Shown: positions 11,550 to 22,675, counted from the first letter of the stretch. The stretch is DNA of 64,000 nt from Isoetes taiwanensis (GCA_021234155.1 JAJEKV010000035.1:2912001-2976000); one strand, 5' to 3'. Translations and numbers: made by a program. The notes: generated by a model from the letters alone, not told the origin.

Positions 11550-12300
11550 AAATTGGTTCTTTTCTCCGAAGAATTCGTTAAGGGTTCAATAACCAGCCAA
11601 TTCTAAACCTAAAAAAAGTAGGTTTGCTTCTCTGCCAATTTTCATCAAGGGTACAAGGCTCATGGTCTAATCATATTAAATTGCCATTTAAAGATGACCT
11701 TCATGGCAATATAAGTCCACTACTCCATGCCCTACCATATCCACAAATGATTTCTAGTGTTTGTAACTATTGCATCACAAACTTGTGCATGTCCGGATGT
11801 CCAAACCAATGTTCTATTCATCCAAATGATGTCGAATGTTTGCATCGCGTGTGCATGTCTGCACCAACTAGGCAAATGTTCAACACCATGCCACTCCATA
11901 GTAATTTGCAATATTTTAGATGCCTTTAGTCCCAATAGTAATAGAAACAATATGCTACCATCTCATTTAAGGTTGAGTATAAAATGCCATTAAAAATAAA
12001 AAATAAAAAAAATCTTTAAGATAACTATTATATTCTCATCATTTTAATATCAAAGTTTTACAAAGTTATAGCAAGGGGATTAACTAATACCCTACTTTAA
12101 CATGTCCTTAAATGTAAGCAATCCGCAGCATATGAATTGTTTCTGTTTGATTGTAGCATGTTGTAGAGATCTATGTGCTGCCAATCCTTCCACAGTGCGA
12201 CCCCCTTGCCGTTGTTTTATTTTTCATTCTATTGGCCTGCAGGTCCACATTATGTCAGCATACTTTATTTTCATATAAAAACGGTTATTAGGGAACCAAC
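11550..12300. other. Noncoding AT-rich spacer
   Basis: Two overlapping open frames on opposite strands near 11624-11993 are not supported by any motif. I see no element boundary or RNA gene. Confidence 0.4.
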
Positions 12301-12339
12301 CATTTAATTACATTTAATTAACGAAGTGAATGCAAGCAT

Positions 12340-14308
12340 TGTATCCCAGTGTGCGAAGAGGATGCTTCTTCCATTGTGGCCGTGGAGACAAGCGTCCTAT
12401 CATGCCTATATGATTTCTAATGCCTACATCTTTCGTCACCCTCGGCGTGGAGGATAGTTTCTTCCTCATGATGGCTATAGACTGGAGGTGCTTCCCTATC
12501 ATGCCTTTCGTCACCCTTGACTTTTTACCTTCCACTCACTTATTGGTTCGGTGTTGACTATTTCGGTCACCAATTGGCCTTTGCATTGCTCCATGAATTA
12601 TGGGTACTACTTCTTGAGATGTGATTGTAGTACCCACGCCATGTCTTCCACAGATAAGTGCTTCCACTTGACTAGGTATTGGAGAAATTGTGACCTTCTT
12701 ATTTTCTTGTTGAATCTGTCAAGAAGGATTTTCAGAACAATCTCTAAACTTTGTGGATCTTCAAGTGTGCTGATAAGTCCAATTTGTAGGATTGGCTTGC
12801 TACCCTTTTGACTATTTTAGATGGTCAAGCCCATCTTGAAGCAAGCTTCTTGCAATTCTCGATGCGAAGCTTCGCTTGTTTGACCTTTATCTTTAGCCAA
12901 ACGTTGTCCCCCACTTGGAACTCTCTTACTGTTCTGTGCTTGTCAGTTATGCTCTTCTGTCGTCTTCTTCCTGCTAGGAGGTATCCCCTGACTTCTTCGA
13001 CCAACTGTTGCATGTCGGCTAGCATCTGTTGAGAAACCTCTATTTTAGACACTTGGTTGTGCCACGTATCTGAAGTCAAGTATTGATAGCCATAATTGAT
13101 TATAAATGGCAACATTTAAGATGACTCTTGTTTGGTGCTGTTATATGTAAACTCCACCAAATCGATATAGTCATCCCACTTTGATTGCTTGTTCTAGACA
13201 TAGTTTCTCAACATGTCTTTCAATATCCTATTGGTTCGCTTCATCTGCCCATCGGTTTGAGGATGATATGTTGTGCTCATGGACAACTTTGTCTGGACGG
13301 TGTGGAAGAGGTCTTTCTAGGATGCACTTATGAACTTCGAGTCCCTGTCAGAGATAATCTCCCTTGGCATTTCGTGAAGTCGAAGAATCTCTTTTGTGAA
13401 AAGAACGACAATGTCTAATGCCGTGTCGGTGGTTCGACATGGTATGAAATGTGTCATCTTTCACAACTAGTCGACAACGATCATCAAGGAATCTTTGCCC
13501 TTTTGGGTTATGGGAAGCCCTGTTATGAAGTCCATGCTTATTACCTTCCATTTGGCATTTGGGACTGCTAGGGTTTTTAGCGCTCCTGGTATTCGAAGTT
13601 GTTCTGCTTTTGTTTGTTGACATAGTTGGCACTTGCTGATATATCTTGCTATCTGCTTCTTCATACTGAGCCAATAATAGCGACTTCTTATCTTGAAGTA
13701 GATTTTCATAAATCTCGCATGGTCGGCTATTAGGCTATTGTGCGTGTCCTGCAGAATCAACTTTCTAACTCGGATGACTCTGGTATGCACAATTTATTTT
13801 TATGATAAAGGAGGTTACTTTCTTTCTTGAAGTGTTTGAAGGTGTCCCTTTCTTTGTATGTTCTTGCCTCTTTTGAAAGGCTTGCCCAGGCTTCCGTGAA
13901 GTCCTTATCAGTTGACAATGTCTCCTCTATCTTCTTGCCAGGCTCACTTGTGAGTGTTGATATGGCGTTGCAATGGACTCTTGTTATCAAGGGAGAGGGC
14001 GGATATGGCGTTGCAATGGACTCTTGTTATCAAGGGAGAGGGCATCCGCAACCATGTTAAGCTTTCCTGGTTTGTATACTATGTCAAACTCGTACTCTTC
14101 CAGGAATTCCATTCATCTCCTCTGTCTTAATTTGAGGTGTGGTTGGGTGAAGAGATATTGAAGACTTTGGTAATATGTTTCAAGCTGGAACTTCCTCCCT
14201 AACAAGTAATATCTCTAGATTTGTAATGCTCTTACAACTGCGAGCAGTTCCTGATCATGGGTCGGGTAGCGCATCTTGGCATCATTCATCTTTCTTGAGT
14301 CATATGCC
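12340..14308 (-). pseudogene. Chromovirus-type Ty3/gypsy pol remnant (RNase H, integrase, chromodomain)
   Basis: Read on the minus strand the order is RNase H, linker, integrase zinc finger, integrase core, chromodomain. RNase H starts at the right edge with AYDSRKMNDAKMRYPTHDQE. The H2C2 finger is in 13640-13780 (THNSLIADHARF; CQLCQQTK). The core has a first Asp in ISMDFITGLP and a second in SDRDSKF. The third catalytic position lies in YHPQTDGQMKRTN, which has Lys where the family has Glu. The chromodomain-like piece near 12600-12730 reads LQYLVKWKHLSVEDMAW. A 43-bp tandem duplication at 13961-14043, several stops and many frameshifts inactivate it. Gag, protease and reverse transcriptase are absent: homology stops at 14308, where the RPA block begins. 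No LTR was identified. Confidence 0.85.
13961..14043. repeat. 43-bp tandem duplication within gypsy pol
   Basis: TATGGCGTTGCAATGGACTC and the following 20 bases occur twice, at 13961-14000 and 14004-14043. The 43-bp period shifts the pol reading frame. Confidence 0.9.
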
Positions 14309-14348
14309 ACGACGACTTTTTAGTAATCAAACATTTTTGGATGTGTAG

Positions 14349-14639
14349 ATCTTTGGCACATTGAAATTGAATACATCTGGCGATAAGAAGGTCGTCAAGA
14401 TGTGCAATGCTTGCAAGAAGGTAGTATTGGAGAGTGTCTGCGAGAAGTGTAGGAAGGACGACATCACGAAAGAGTTAACAATGTTTGGTGATATTGACAT
14501 TGGATGCAATATGCTAAATGTGACAGTGGTGGGAGCATTGCTTGACAAATTCCTTGCCCTATCTATTAGGAGGGACGTTAGCTACAATGAAGGTAGATCC
14601 TCGATCAGTGCGGCAAAGCATATTGAAGAGTCATGGTAA
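14349..14639 (+). pseudogene. RPA1-like C-terminal zinc-finger exon, copy A
   Basis: After a TGTGTAG acceptor the exon encodes about 96 residues: a beta-rich start, a C-x2-C-x8-C-x2-C cluster (CNACKKVVLESVCEKC), then MFGDIDIGCNMLNVTVVGAL and a TAA stop. Arrangement and spacing fit the C-terminal OB fold of replication protein A large subunits (Rep_fac-A_C), where the four cysteines bind zinc. The frame is intact in this copy, unlike copies B and C. The upstream exon with the central OB fold is absent because the block is truncated at 14308, so the copy cannot be a full gene. RPA subunits bind single-stranded DNA. Helitrons of plants also encode RPA-like proteins, so a mobile origin is possible but unproven. 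Confidence 0.55.
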
Positions 14640-15019
14640 ATGCTCATCTGAGTTGAACCACATATTAGAAATCATTGCCATCAACAGGGTCTAGGTTTTT
14701 TTTATGATACTTGATGAACTTAATTTGCAAAGGTCGTTTACCAAACTTACCTTTATACAACAGCAAAATACCTATTTTCACACAATCTATGTTGAAAGTT
14801 GGAACTACTTGCTTACATTTTCTCGTGTGATTATTATTTATACAACTGACAATATATGAGCATGGGCACGTAGTTAAACGATAGTTCAATCGCTATATCT
14901 TGTTTCAACCAAGACAAAAACTGTCCTGGAAAATACTGGCCCTCAAAATCCCTACTAAATACAGAGCACACTAAGAAGTTTAGTGCCATTCCCTTTTTGT
15001 CTCGAATTCTATCTCTAGA

Positions 15020-15070
15020 TGCAGATAGATAGGTAGGTAGGTAGGTAGGTAGATAGATAGATAGATAGAT
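15020..15070. repeat. (GATA/GGTA)n microsatellite, copy A
   Basis: Tetranucleotide tract at the same place in all three RPA blocks. It mixes GATA and GGTA here and in copy B but is pure GATA in copy C, so slippage has continued since duplication. Confidence 0.95.
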
Positions 15071-16067
15071 GCATTATGAATGGAAGACGATCGTCGATCT
15101 AGGGCTTTCTTTAGGCGACCTTTATAGAATCCTAAGGACAGGTTCTTGGGAAACCTTAAAGAATAAAGAATCTTTTTGTAATCTAAGTGCATCTTTCACA
15201 ATGGGCATGTTTTGTAGCGAGGCTAGAAGATTCTAAAGCAAATTCTTATAGAATCTTACGAAGAGTCATAATATCTTTGAGAATCTTAATGCAATCAATG
15301 TTTTAGTAAGTCAAATTCGCTTTTTCTTCTACTTGCTCCCACCATTGGTTGTTACTCATACTATAGAACCTTTATGTAGGTTACTAATATAATGTCTTAG
15401 CAACTCCAAAATGGCAAAAAAGAAAAAAATAATACTCACATTGTCAATCCATTGTTCACCATCCTATGAGAAGCCCATCTATCTACACTCAATCTAATTA
15501 AACATGTCTACTTCCTAAAATGACGTAAAAGGCATTAGTCTTGCAACATAAATACTATAACTCAGTTAAACTTTATTTTTTTCCAATAAAAGGTTCTATT
15601 AGCCTTGGTATCTATCTACAACAAGCGTGAGCATTCTTTCATTTAGACAACTCAAATTCACACATGTAGTCAAGTTAATGAATCACTTCACTTGTAAAGA
15701 CTTATGTCCATTGTTAAAAGTGAAATCAAAATCTAAAATAGCCCTTTTGTAATAAGCAAGATAATTGCTATCCTCTTAAGAGTGTGGTTCGTTCAAGTGC
15801 ACAACAATAACATCAGCTGCCATACGAAGTCTTACATTTATTGGATTCTAGTAATATATGAGTCAAAGATAAAAACACGCTTTGACAGCACACAAAGTTG
15901 GAAGTGGACATCTCTCCGGAACCATTTGTACCCACTTGTAATGTGGAAGTCCGTCACAACACTGGAGCAATTAACAAAGGCATAAAAAGTTACACTACGA
16001 TTGCACGATTTCAATTATCCATCATGAATAACACTAGAAAATTTAAATTGAACCTTGTCTGTCATTA

Positions 16068-16431
16068 TCATCTGCAGTTCTGATTTCCAGCTTGAAGTAC
16101 AATGATATTCAAGAATAAAGTATATCTTGTATCAATCACCAAAACATGGACTCCTGGCATCGTCTCGCAATTAATGGGCATAAATATTGTACATAATTGT
16201 CCTAGGCATAGAAGACTGTCTGGCGTCTTATCATGTATATTATTTGGGAAAAAGGGTATGTCATGTTTCACTCTAATTGTGGCTTGTGTAAGCACTTCCA
16301 CAAGATTATCTCTATACAACTTATTTACAGTAGCTACAAAGCTCAACAATGAACATGTGTATTTTACTAGCTATTGTGGCCAAGCCCATGCTTATGCCAA
16401 CCCCAGCTACGCTCCAATTCCGCAAAGATGA
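16068..16431. other. Conserved region open on both strands (copy A)
   Basis: Minus strand 16068-16349 gives a 93-residue frame (KLYRDNLVEVLTQATIRVKH ... MPGVHVLVIDTRYTLFLNII). Plus strand 16102-16431 gives 109 residues (MIFKNKVYLVSITKTWTPGI ...). Both stay open in copy C (41273-41585) despite a 3-bp deletion. Copy B has a 13-bp deletion that breaks both. I cannot tell which strand, if either, is coding. The minus frame points the same way as the neighbouring eIFiso4G exon. Confidence 0.35.
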
Positions 16432-16506
16432 GCTCCCAGGACGCCTCGACATGAATTTCATGAATAGTCTTGGCCTTCAATTTCATGAATAGTCTTGGCC
16501 TTCACC
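16367..16506 (-). pseudogene. eIFiso4G: eIFiso4G exon, first copy, with 25-bp duplication
   Basis: On the minus strand an acceptor TTATGCAG is followed by VKAKTIHEI, the sequence that follows the WVPRREE motif in plant eIFiso4G. AATTTCATGAATAGTCTTGG is then repeated with a 25-bp period (16454-16503), which shifts the frame. The intact version is at 25616-25730. Its expected upstream exon is at 22015-22257, separated by the 16543-21975 insertion. Confidence 0.7.
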
Positions 16507-16699
16507 TGCATAAAAAATGAGATATAACAATGGTCTCACTACGATCTTCTTATCATATACCATATATAAAGCAGTAACATTTCTGTTCTTAAAAATTAGG
16601 AAGCTATTTTTTCTGGGCTGAGGATAGCCATGGGGTCGACACGTATGCTCCTTTTGCATTTCCAAATTCAAAAAAGAAAAAAAATCAAGGGATACCACG

Positions 16700-17120
16700 T
16701 TTCTGTTCAAAGAATCCGCTCCGCTCGGTCAAATGCTCTGATCTCCACTTCCTCTGCTCCATTCCGGCGAACTTCGCTCTCACACATCGCCGCCATGGCG
16801 ATGCAATAGAATGCAGGATTACTTTGCTTGGAAGCAAAGTCTGGATTCTTGGATCTTTATTTGCATAGAACTGGGCGACGCTTGGCGAATGCAGTCTCCT
16901 CCGCTTGATGGCATGTATAGATTAGGGATGAAGCAAAGAAATTTTGCATACTGCATCTGCGTCCATGTCCTCTGCGGCGATTTCCTTCCAAAGTAAAGGC
17001 ACAACGGCTTTTTTTGTAATATGCTTCATTTCGTCCAGCGATGGCTCCCTTGGGTCACATATGCCTGGTTTTGTCCTCTGCATCTTAATATGAAGTCGGC
17101 AAAGCAATCCACAATGCCGT
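16700..17120. other. Promoter/5'-UTR-like sequence and an antisense open frame
   Basis: The stretch CCGCTCCGCTCGGTC ... CACACATCGCCGCCATGGCG resembles a C-rich plant 5' leader with a good start context, but the frame stops two codons later. On the minus strand 16922-17107 encodes GICDPREPSLDEMKHITKKA followed by VVPLLWKEIAAEDMDADAVC, which looks protein-like; I do not recognise it. Confidence 0.3.
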
Positions 17121-17140
17121 CTGTCATCTTATCCCTGGAT

Positions 17141-18116
17141 ATACATTCTGTACAATCGCAGGGAATCTGAGGAGGCTGAAGATGCTACAAAAGGGAGGGA
17201 CATTTTCAATGAGAAGCCTCCAGCGGAGGAGCTCATGGCAATAGCGGATATTGGGAAGAGTACATCGACATCTTTGCCTGACAATGTGGTAGGCATTTTT
17301 ATTTTTCTGGGACGCCAAATTTATCAGTACTACGTATTTTGGTAGATGTTTAGGTGCTGCTCATGGCAGACAAAACAACAATTTAATTAAAGAATGCATG
17401 CCTAGTATCAAAAGTATGTTGCACAGAGTTTTCAGACAAAACAACAAAATCTTTCTCTTGAAACATTAGATGACTGTTGCATGCGTTATTGATCATGATA
17501 TGCCTTATGGCTTGCAGCTTTTGCATACGACATTGGGAGATATTCATATAAGGTTATACCCAGAGGAGTGTCCAAGGACGGTTGAAAACTTCACTACACA
17601 TTGCAGAAATATTTTTCATCGGGTAATCAAAGGTTTTATGGTGCAAACTGGAGATCCTTTAGGTGATGGAACTGGTGGCCAATCGGTATGGGCAGGCGAG
17701 TTTGAAGACGAGTTCCACAAAAGGTTTTTTAATGCCATTAGTTAATGTGAACGAAGTTTTGTGGTTTGCTAATATCTTCCTACCATCCACAGCCTCCGGC
17801 ATGACCGCCCTTTTACCGCCCTTTTACCGTTTCTATGGCAAATGCTGGACCAAACACAAATGGATCACAATTTTTTATTACAATAGTTGCCACACCTTGG
17901 TTGGACAACAAGCATACTGTGTTTGGACGTGTTGTGAAAGGAATGGACGTTGTGCAGGTAAGTGTTCTTGCATCTGTTATTGCAAATAACCAGCCATATT
18001 TTGGTATTCAGCCAAAGATTCATTAATTGCAGGCTATTGAGAAGGCCAAAACTGACAAAAGTGATAAGCCATACCAGGATATTAAAATTGTAAACGTTAC
18101 TGTTCCAAAGCTATAA
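17141..18116 (+). pseudogene. CYP71: CYP71-type WD40 cyclophilin, 3' part with frameshift
   Basis: CYP71 is a nuclear WD40-repeat peptidyl-prolyl isomerase of plants involved in chromatin-based gene control. Four exon pieces are visible. The first is 17141-17290 (RRESEEAEDATKGRDIFNEK ... SLPDNV). Next come 17518-17723 ([20 protein letters not shown] ... GDGTGGQS), 17793-17957 (SLRHDRPF ... GSQFFIT ... [13 protein letters not shown]) and 18033-18116 (AIEKAKTDKSDKPYQDIKIV, stop TAA). All junctions have GT..AG. Two lesions stand out. About six family-conserved residues between HCRN and IFHRV are missing, an in-frame 18-bp deletion. CGCCCTTTTAC is also duplicated at about 17816-17837, shifting the frame by 11 bp before the [10 protein letters not shown] motif. 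The WD40 half is absent upstream. The catalytic Arg region (FHRVIKGFM) is kept. Clearly homologous but not functional as read. Confidence 0.85.
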
Positions 18117-18119
18117 TAA

Positions 18120-19370
18120 TCAATTCCTTGGTAATTGTTGCAAGGCATAATAGCAACAAAGATTATGTAGCGTCAGAATCCAATTTCAAAAGTGCATCTT
18201 GAAGACACACAGAGTGACTTTTCCCACAGGCTTCAGAATGAAACCAGAAAGGGGTTTCTGTCGACACAACATTGCTTTTCCCACATTAAGGTCTGAAACA
18301 TGCGGTATCTGGTGCAAATACTTGCAACAAGCGCAACATATTCGAAGACATGGGATTTCCTTTTCCATCTGGCATGTTGTATTATCTTGTGCTTTGTACC
18401 ATCCTGCGACATTCTTCCAAAAGGATCAGATGCATCCAAGCGTATTCAAGTTTTATTTATCCTATATATTGAACGTCAGAAATTCAGAAAGCATTGTTCC
18501 TGAAATGCGCTACAATGAAGGGATGAAAGTCCACAATGGAATGAGGGACATTTATCATCGCTGCTGAGTAGGCTATTGCATGTACCATTTTGCTTTTGAA
18601 ATCGAAGCATTGCATATTTTATTGTCATCTTAGTCACATTTGAAATTGTATATAATAGGAAGTCTGCGAACATCGAACAGAAAAATAGGTCTGCAAACAG
18701 CGAACAACGAAATGATGTTTTTGCAGTAATGAAACTGGGTTTTGCCGATCTGTGGGCTTAGCTTCCATAGGTTTTATTGAACCGTGGCCTTAGCACATAA
18801 GTTAGGTAGATCATGGACAATATCGAAGGGGCCTTGAGTTGTTCTTCTTCAGTTTTGCGAAATCTGGTCTTGTCTATACAATTTCGGAAATAACCCGAAA
18901 TAATGCTCGGAGCCCTGACTGCTCATTTATAAAGGTTGTTCGAGAATGTGATGTCTAAATCCTGAGCCCATTTATATTTCAGACCAAACGGTTAAAGCGC
19001 TTGCATTTCAAGCCAAATATTTTGATCTATGTCCATTTCTCTGGTCTTTTTAACTGCAGATGAACCGCCTTAAGGAGCTTTTGGCAATGGAAGCTGCATC
19101 TATAGATATATCTGGCCACAAAACATATGATGCTAAGATCCCTTTAACTCTTCATTTTACGATTTCTCTGATTGGATTTAGATGCACCCGAAGCTTTGCA
19201 ACCATGTCATTTTCGCAGCGGCCAAGGGGAAGAGAAACGTTCGCGGCGGCCGGCCGTCGCGATAAGTTTCTTGTATTATAATGTTTTGTAATGGACCACG
19301 CCCTAATTTGAAGGGCTAAGATCGTTCAAACCCTAATAATTTGGACGGCCTTGATTTAGATGGTTGATTT
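18120..19370. other. 3' flank of CYP71 fragment; weak exon-like stretch
   Basis: No firm gene. At about 19060, after a TTTTTAACTGCAG acceptor, the plus strand encodes MNRLKELLAMEAASIDISGH, a plausible exon start that I cannot assign. A short GC-rich patch (GCGGCCGGCCGTCGCG) follows at 19240-19262. Confidence 0.3.
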
Positions 19371-19620
19371 GGACGGTATAGTTTTAGGCCATGGCTCTCC
19401 GTTTTCGTGTAGAAGATATGGAGGGTATGACAAAGTGGTTGCTCCATCACAGAATGATAGCAGCAGTCTAAGGTCCGGATGGCATCGTATTATTGCTTGG
19501 TATAGTTTTAGGCCATGGCTCCCCGTTTTCATGTAGAAGTTCTGGAGTGTGGTTGCTCCATCACAGCAGAATCATAGCAGCAGTCTAAGGTCTAGATGGC
19601 ATCGTATTATTGCTTGATGC
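19370..19620. repeat. Tandem duplication, about 120-bp period
   Basis: Two copies of a unit from GGTATAGTTTTAGGCCATGG to GGCATCGTATTATTGCTTG lie at about 19375-19498 and 19499-19617. They differ by small indels. Noncoding. Confidence 0.85.
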
Positions 19621-19734
19621 AGGAAATGGTGCAGTTCAAGGCGGTCTTGGCTGGATGCAGACTAATATAAACATGTGGCACTGGCCGGATTTGGCACACA
19701 TGAGGTCGTTGTAAAAACCCCTGACCACGACGAT

Positions 19735-19920
19735 GTGAGATTCGAGGCATTGCCTATCTGGAATATCCGAGAGCTCTTGCATGCGTACAGGGCCAAAATT
19801 AGAGGAAGAAGCCTGAAAGAAGATGGAAGATTTCGCTTGAGGCATTGCCTATCTAGAATATCCGGGAGATCCTGCATGCTTACAGAGCCAGAATAAGAAG
19901 CCTGAAAGAAGATGGAAGAT
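19735..19920. repeat. Tandem duplication, about 95-bp period
   Basis: GAGGCATTGCCTATCT and the following AATATCCG..AG..CTTGCATGC..ACAG segment occur twice, each ending in GAAGCCTGAAAGAAGATGGA. The first copy is open (EALPIWNIRELLHAYRAKIR); the unit does not keep the frame. Confidence 0.8.
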
Positions 19921-19929
19921 TTAGCTATG

Positions 19930-21960
19930 TCTAGGTATCTTGGGTTTTTTGTTAACTTTAAAGTCCATTATTTAAAGCTTCTGATTTGCATTTAGATTTT
20001 TAAAAATTATGTACATTAAGTGTTGGAGCATCGTTAAAGCACTCTCATGACCAGATGATTGCCCTTCCTACTGTATCTCCTGCTATCCTGATCAAATAAA
20101 ATTATGCAAAGAAACATCTTATCATGCAAATTCATCAGATATGTGCATCTTATGTGAGACATGGATTATTGCAAAACGTCATGCTTCAGATTTTTGAGAC
20201 ATTACAGAGACTGAGGTTAGTAACATATACATACTCTATTTCATTCCATGGCATTTTTCCTTTTCTTTCCTTATTTTTGTATGCTCACTATGAGTTGATA
20301 TAAGACACTGGAAAGAGCATTGATGTGTTTAGAGAATCCTAATTGCATCTGAAATGCTCACATGATTGAAAGAGTGAAAGCATACTTTGGTAGGTATTTG
20401 GTAGGTATAATTAAACAGCTGAAAATTCGTTTCTTATTATAGAAATATCCAAGGAATAACTTAGAATTATTCCTGGGGATCAGCATTGTGTTTAAGTTAA
20501 TTTATAAAGCTGTTTTTCATGATCGTAGGTGGAAGACCTGGCAAGCATTGGAGTTTTGGAGGCTTTAAGCTTGCAACTGGTGCATACATAAACCCTGTCT
20601 CACGTGAAGAACTTTAATATACAGTCAGTAAACTAAGAACATGCATCATATTGCATTCTGCACAGTTAGAAATATATACACATTGGCCCACCACTCCAGC
20701 AGCTAGAAAAATTTTTGCTTTCCATGTCCTCCTGCAAGAAGCCTGCACCAACTGATATCACTGTAAGAAGAGCTATCTCTTGGATATTTCAATGTGTTTC
20801 TCAGGGCTATGATCCCTGAGTATTTGTATGCAACCATGCCTCTGTGTTTTCAGCGATGGCAGAGCTTGCGGATTTATGCCTCACAGGTTTTGGTTTGGTC
20901 GATGAACCATAACTGAATCCTATATGTATTTACCAACAGGGGCTTTATGAGCACTGGCAAAATATGTTGTGCTCAATGTATCAGATCCGTTGATAGCAGC
21001 TATGCCTTTGCTAAAAGTGATTTTTGCCTTAGAATGCAGATTTGTTTCAAAGTAGATGCCTGCACATGCCATCTCATGTTGCAATTAAAATAGTTTAGAC
21101 ATTGGGGAAGCACCAATCCAGGACATCCTGAAAATCTTGAGACACTTGATGTTGACAACCGGTAAGTAATTGAAAATCATAAGCAGTTCGAAAATCTATA
21201 CATCTTGAAAAGGTTGCTGGAACCTATTGAAGCAAACCTGGTGAGGGATTTGTTGTGAAAAACATGGAACCTTGATCTACAATTTGGAGGGCAAACTAAA
21301 TTTCTATTTTACTTGCTATACATCCAAGTTTTGTGCAATTATACAGTCATAAAGTATAGGCGATTGTGCCATTTATGACCATAGCTGATTATCGTCCGTT
21401 GATTCAGGCATCTTGCGACTCAATGTCTCTTTTGCAGCCGTACTTCAATGCATATTTTTGTAAAAAGTGAGTGTAGGATGCGTATATTAAACAATGGTTG
21501 ACAAGTTTTATTTGATGTAATTTGATGCCATTTTATTCTTATTCATGGTTTTGTGCTATATACTTTCAAAATGTTGGAGATAATTGTTTGAAAACAACAA
21601 ACAATTACAAGTACTCTCACGCAATATGTTTCTAACTTATGCATTGTAACAAACGAATGAAAGATCCTTTGCCATATGTAGCAATTGACAAACTTTGGAC
21701 AAGGATACGGTTCCGTACCCAGTCACACATATTATTAATGATAAAATGGAATACATCCCCCTCGATGATACTAGAAGCTATGCAACAATTGAAAACCAAT
21801 GAGACAATGCTTTATATCGTGTACCCTTAAACTATTAAAGGCTATATGTGGAGCAAAAAGAAAGATCCTTGGTAAGTGTTAGATTCTTATTGATTCTAAA
21901 GCCAAACTGTTAAGGCATCTCATCATTCTCTTGATTATCATTTACACGTTTTTAACTTAT
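19930..21960. other. Mostly noncoding, with exon-like scraps
   Basis: Plus-strand pieces bounded by splice-like sites appear near 20530-20620 (GKHWSFGGFKLATGAYINPV). A transketolase-like stretch at 21097-21161 is listed separately. The rest shows no open frame of note and no element boundary. Confidence 0.3.
21097..21161 (+). pseudogene. Transketolase-like pseudo-exon
   Basis: The plus strand reads RHWGSTNPGHPENLETLDV before a GTAAGTAA donor. Plant transketolases carry a very similar WGS-x-TPGHPE motif followed by FETPGV and TTGPLGQG, in the thiamine-diphosphate-binding N-terminal half. Here the bases ACAACCGGT that would encode TTG are present but out of phase after a small deletion. No neighbouring transketolase exon was found, so the call rests on about 20 residues. 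Confidence 0.35.
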
Positions 21961-22014
21961 CTGGGCAGTTACTAGTAACTACATAATATTATGCCAAAAA
22001 AGGCAGCCCTCTAC

Positions 22015-22257
22015 CTCTTCTCGGCGAGGCACCCATTTATTGGACCGAAGATCAAGTATATCCTTCACCATAAACCGCAACCTAGAAGGTAGCTGTGAGC
22101 TCGAACTGAACTTCTTCATTCGGCCAAAGTAGTTATTCAGAGATGGTCGATACTTGAGATTTTTCTCCATCTGCTTTCCCACCGTGCTGAAGAGCTGACA
22201 TAAAGCTTCCACATTCTCTTCGACAGGAACTACACGTGGATCAGGTCCCAATAATTT
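22015..22257 (-). pseudogene. eIFiso4G: eIFiso4G exon (end of the HEAT domain), first copy
   Basis: On the minus strand, after a TTATGGTAG acceptor, the exon encodes KLLGPDPRVVPVEENVEALC ... LPSRLRFMVKDILDLRSNKW and VPRREE before a GTAGAG donor. It corresponds to 25809-26048 and matches plant eIFiso4G just after the MIF4G core. The frame is open. Its downstream exon lies 5.4 kb away at 16367-16506. Upstream exons are missing because homology stops at 22291, the join to the RPA block. A fragment of a duplicated gene. Confidence 0.8.
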
Positions 22258-22571
22258 CTACCATAAAGAGGACCAATGAGAGAAATTGTAACAGGTTGCA
22301 AAGCAGAGTCGTTAATGTCTTGTTGTTGGTCGCTATCCCAATAGTCGATGTTCTCCCTTCTTAAATATACATACTCTCCCATTTTTATCATAAAGGTAGG
22401 TATCCACATCCCTTTTGAGAATCCCTTTTGAAAATGTTTGACGTGCCCTTTACTTGGCTTCATTGTCCTCTTCTCTATTAATAATCAACCTTTCCCTTTG
22501 ATGGCCTTGACTTTAAGAAGTCCTTCCTTCGATAATAATAGATTGGAATTTTTGGAACACCCCTTTTTGGA

Positions 22572-22584
22572 TCTATAAAAATGG
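22572..22584 (+). promoter_or_regulatory. TATA box of the RPA-like gene, copy B
   Basis: TCTATAAAAATGG lies about 95 bp upstream of an ATG at 22676 and is preserved in copy C (about 38606). The spacing suits a plant TATA box with a short leader. Conservation in two copies only shows common descent. Confidence 0.5.
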
Positions 22585-22675
22585 TGGAGGAGTGAGTCTT
22601 GTAATCATCATCAAGTAAAGCTCTATTGGTCCTCCTTGTTACTTTGGGATTTCATTAATTATTATGATAGTGTAC

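Larger units (their letters stand above)
14309..16542 (+). repeat. RPA/eIFiso4G duplicated block, copy A (5'-truncated)
   Basis: This segment aligns with 23580-25766 (copy B), and most of it also with 39600-41580 (copy C). Shared landmarks in order are an RPA-like zinc exon, a GATA/GGTA microsatellite, AT-rich sequence, a region with open frames on both strands, and (A and B only) an eIFiso4G exon on the minus strand. The left edge joins gypsy pol at about 14308, so the OB-fold half of the RPA-like gene is missing here. The right edge stops matching copy B at 16542, inside an eIFiso4G intron. Confidence 0.8.
16543..21975. other. 5.4-kb insertion in an eIFiso4G intron
   Basis: In copy B the intron between the two eIFiso4G exons is only about 80 bp and reads CTCACTACCTGATAACTACA across one point. 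In copy A the left part (CTCACTAC) ends at 16542 and the right part (TAACTACATAATATTATGCC) begins at 21976. Between them lie a CYP71 fragment, several local duplications and exon-like scraps. There are no clear terminal repeats, and the CTGA of the intact site is missing, so this may be a rearrangement rather than a transposition. Confidence 0.65.
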
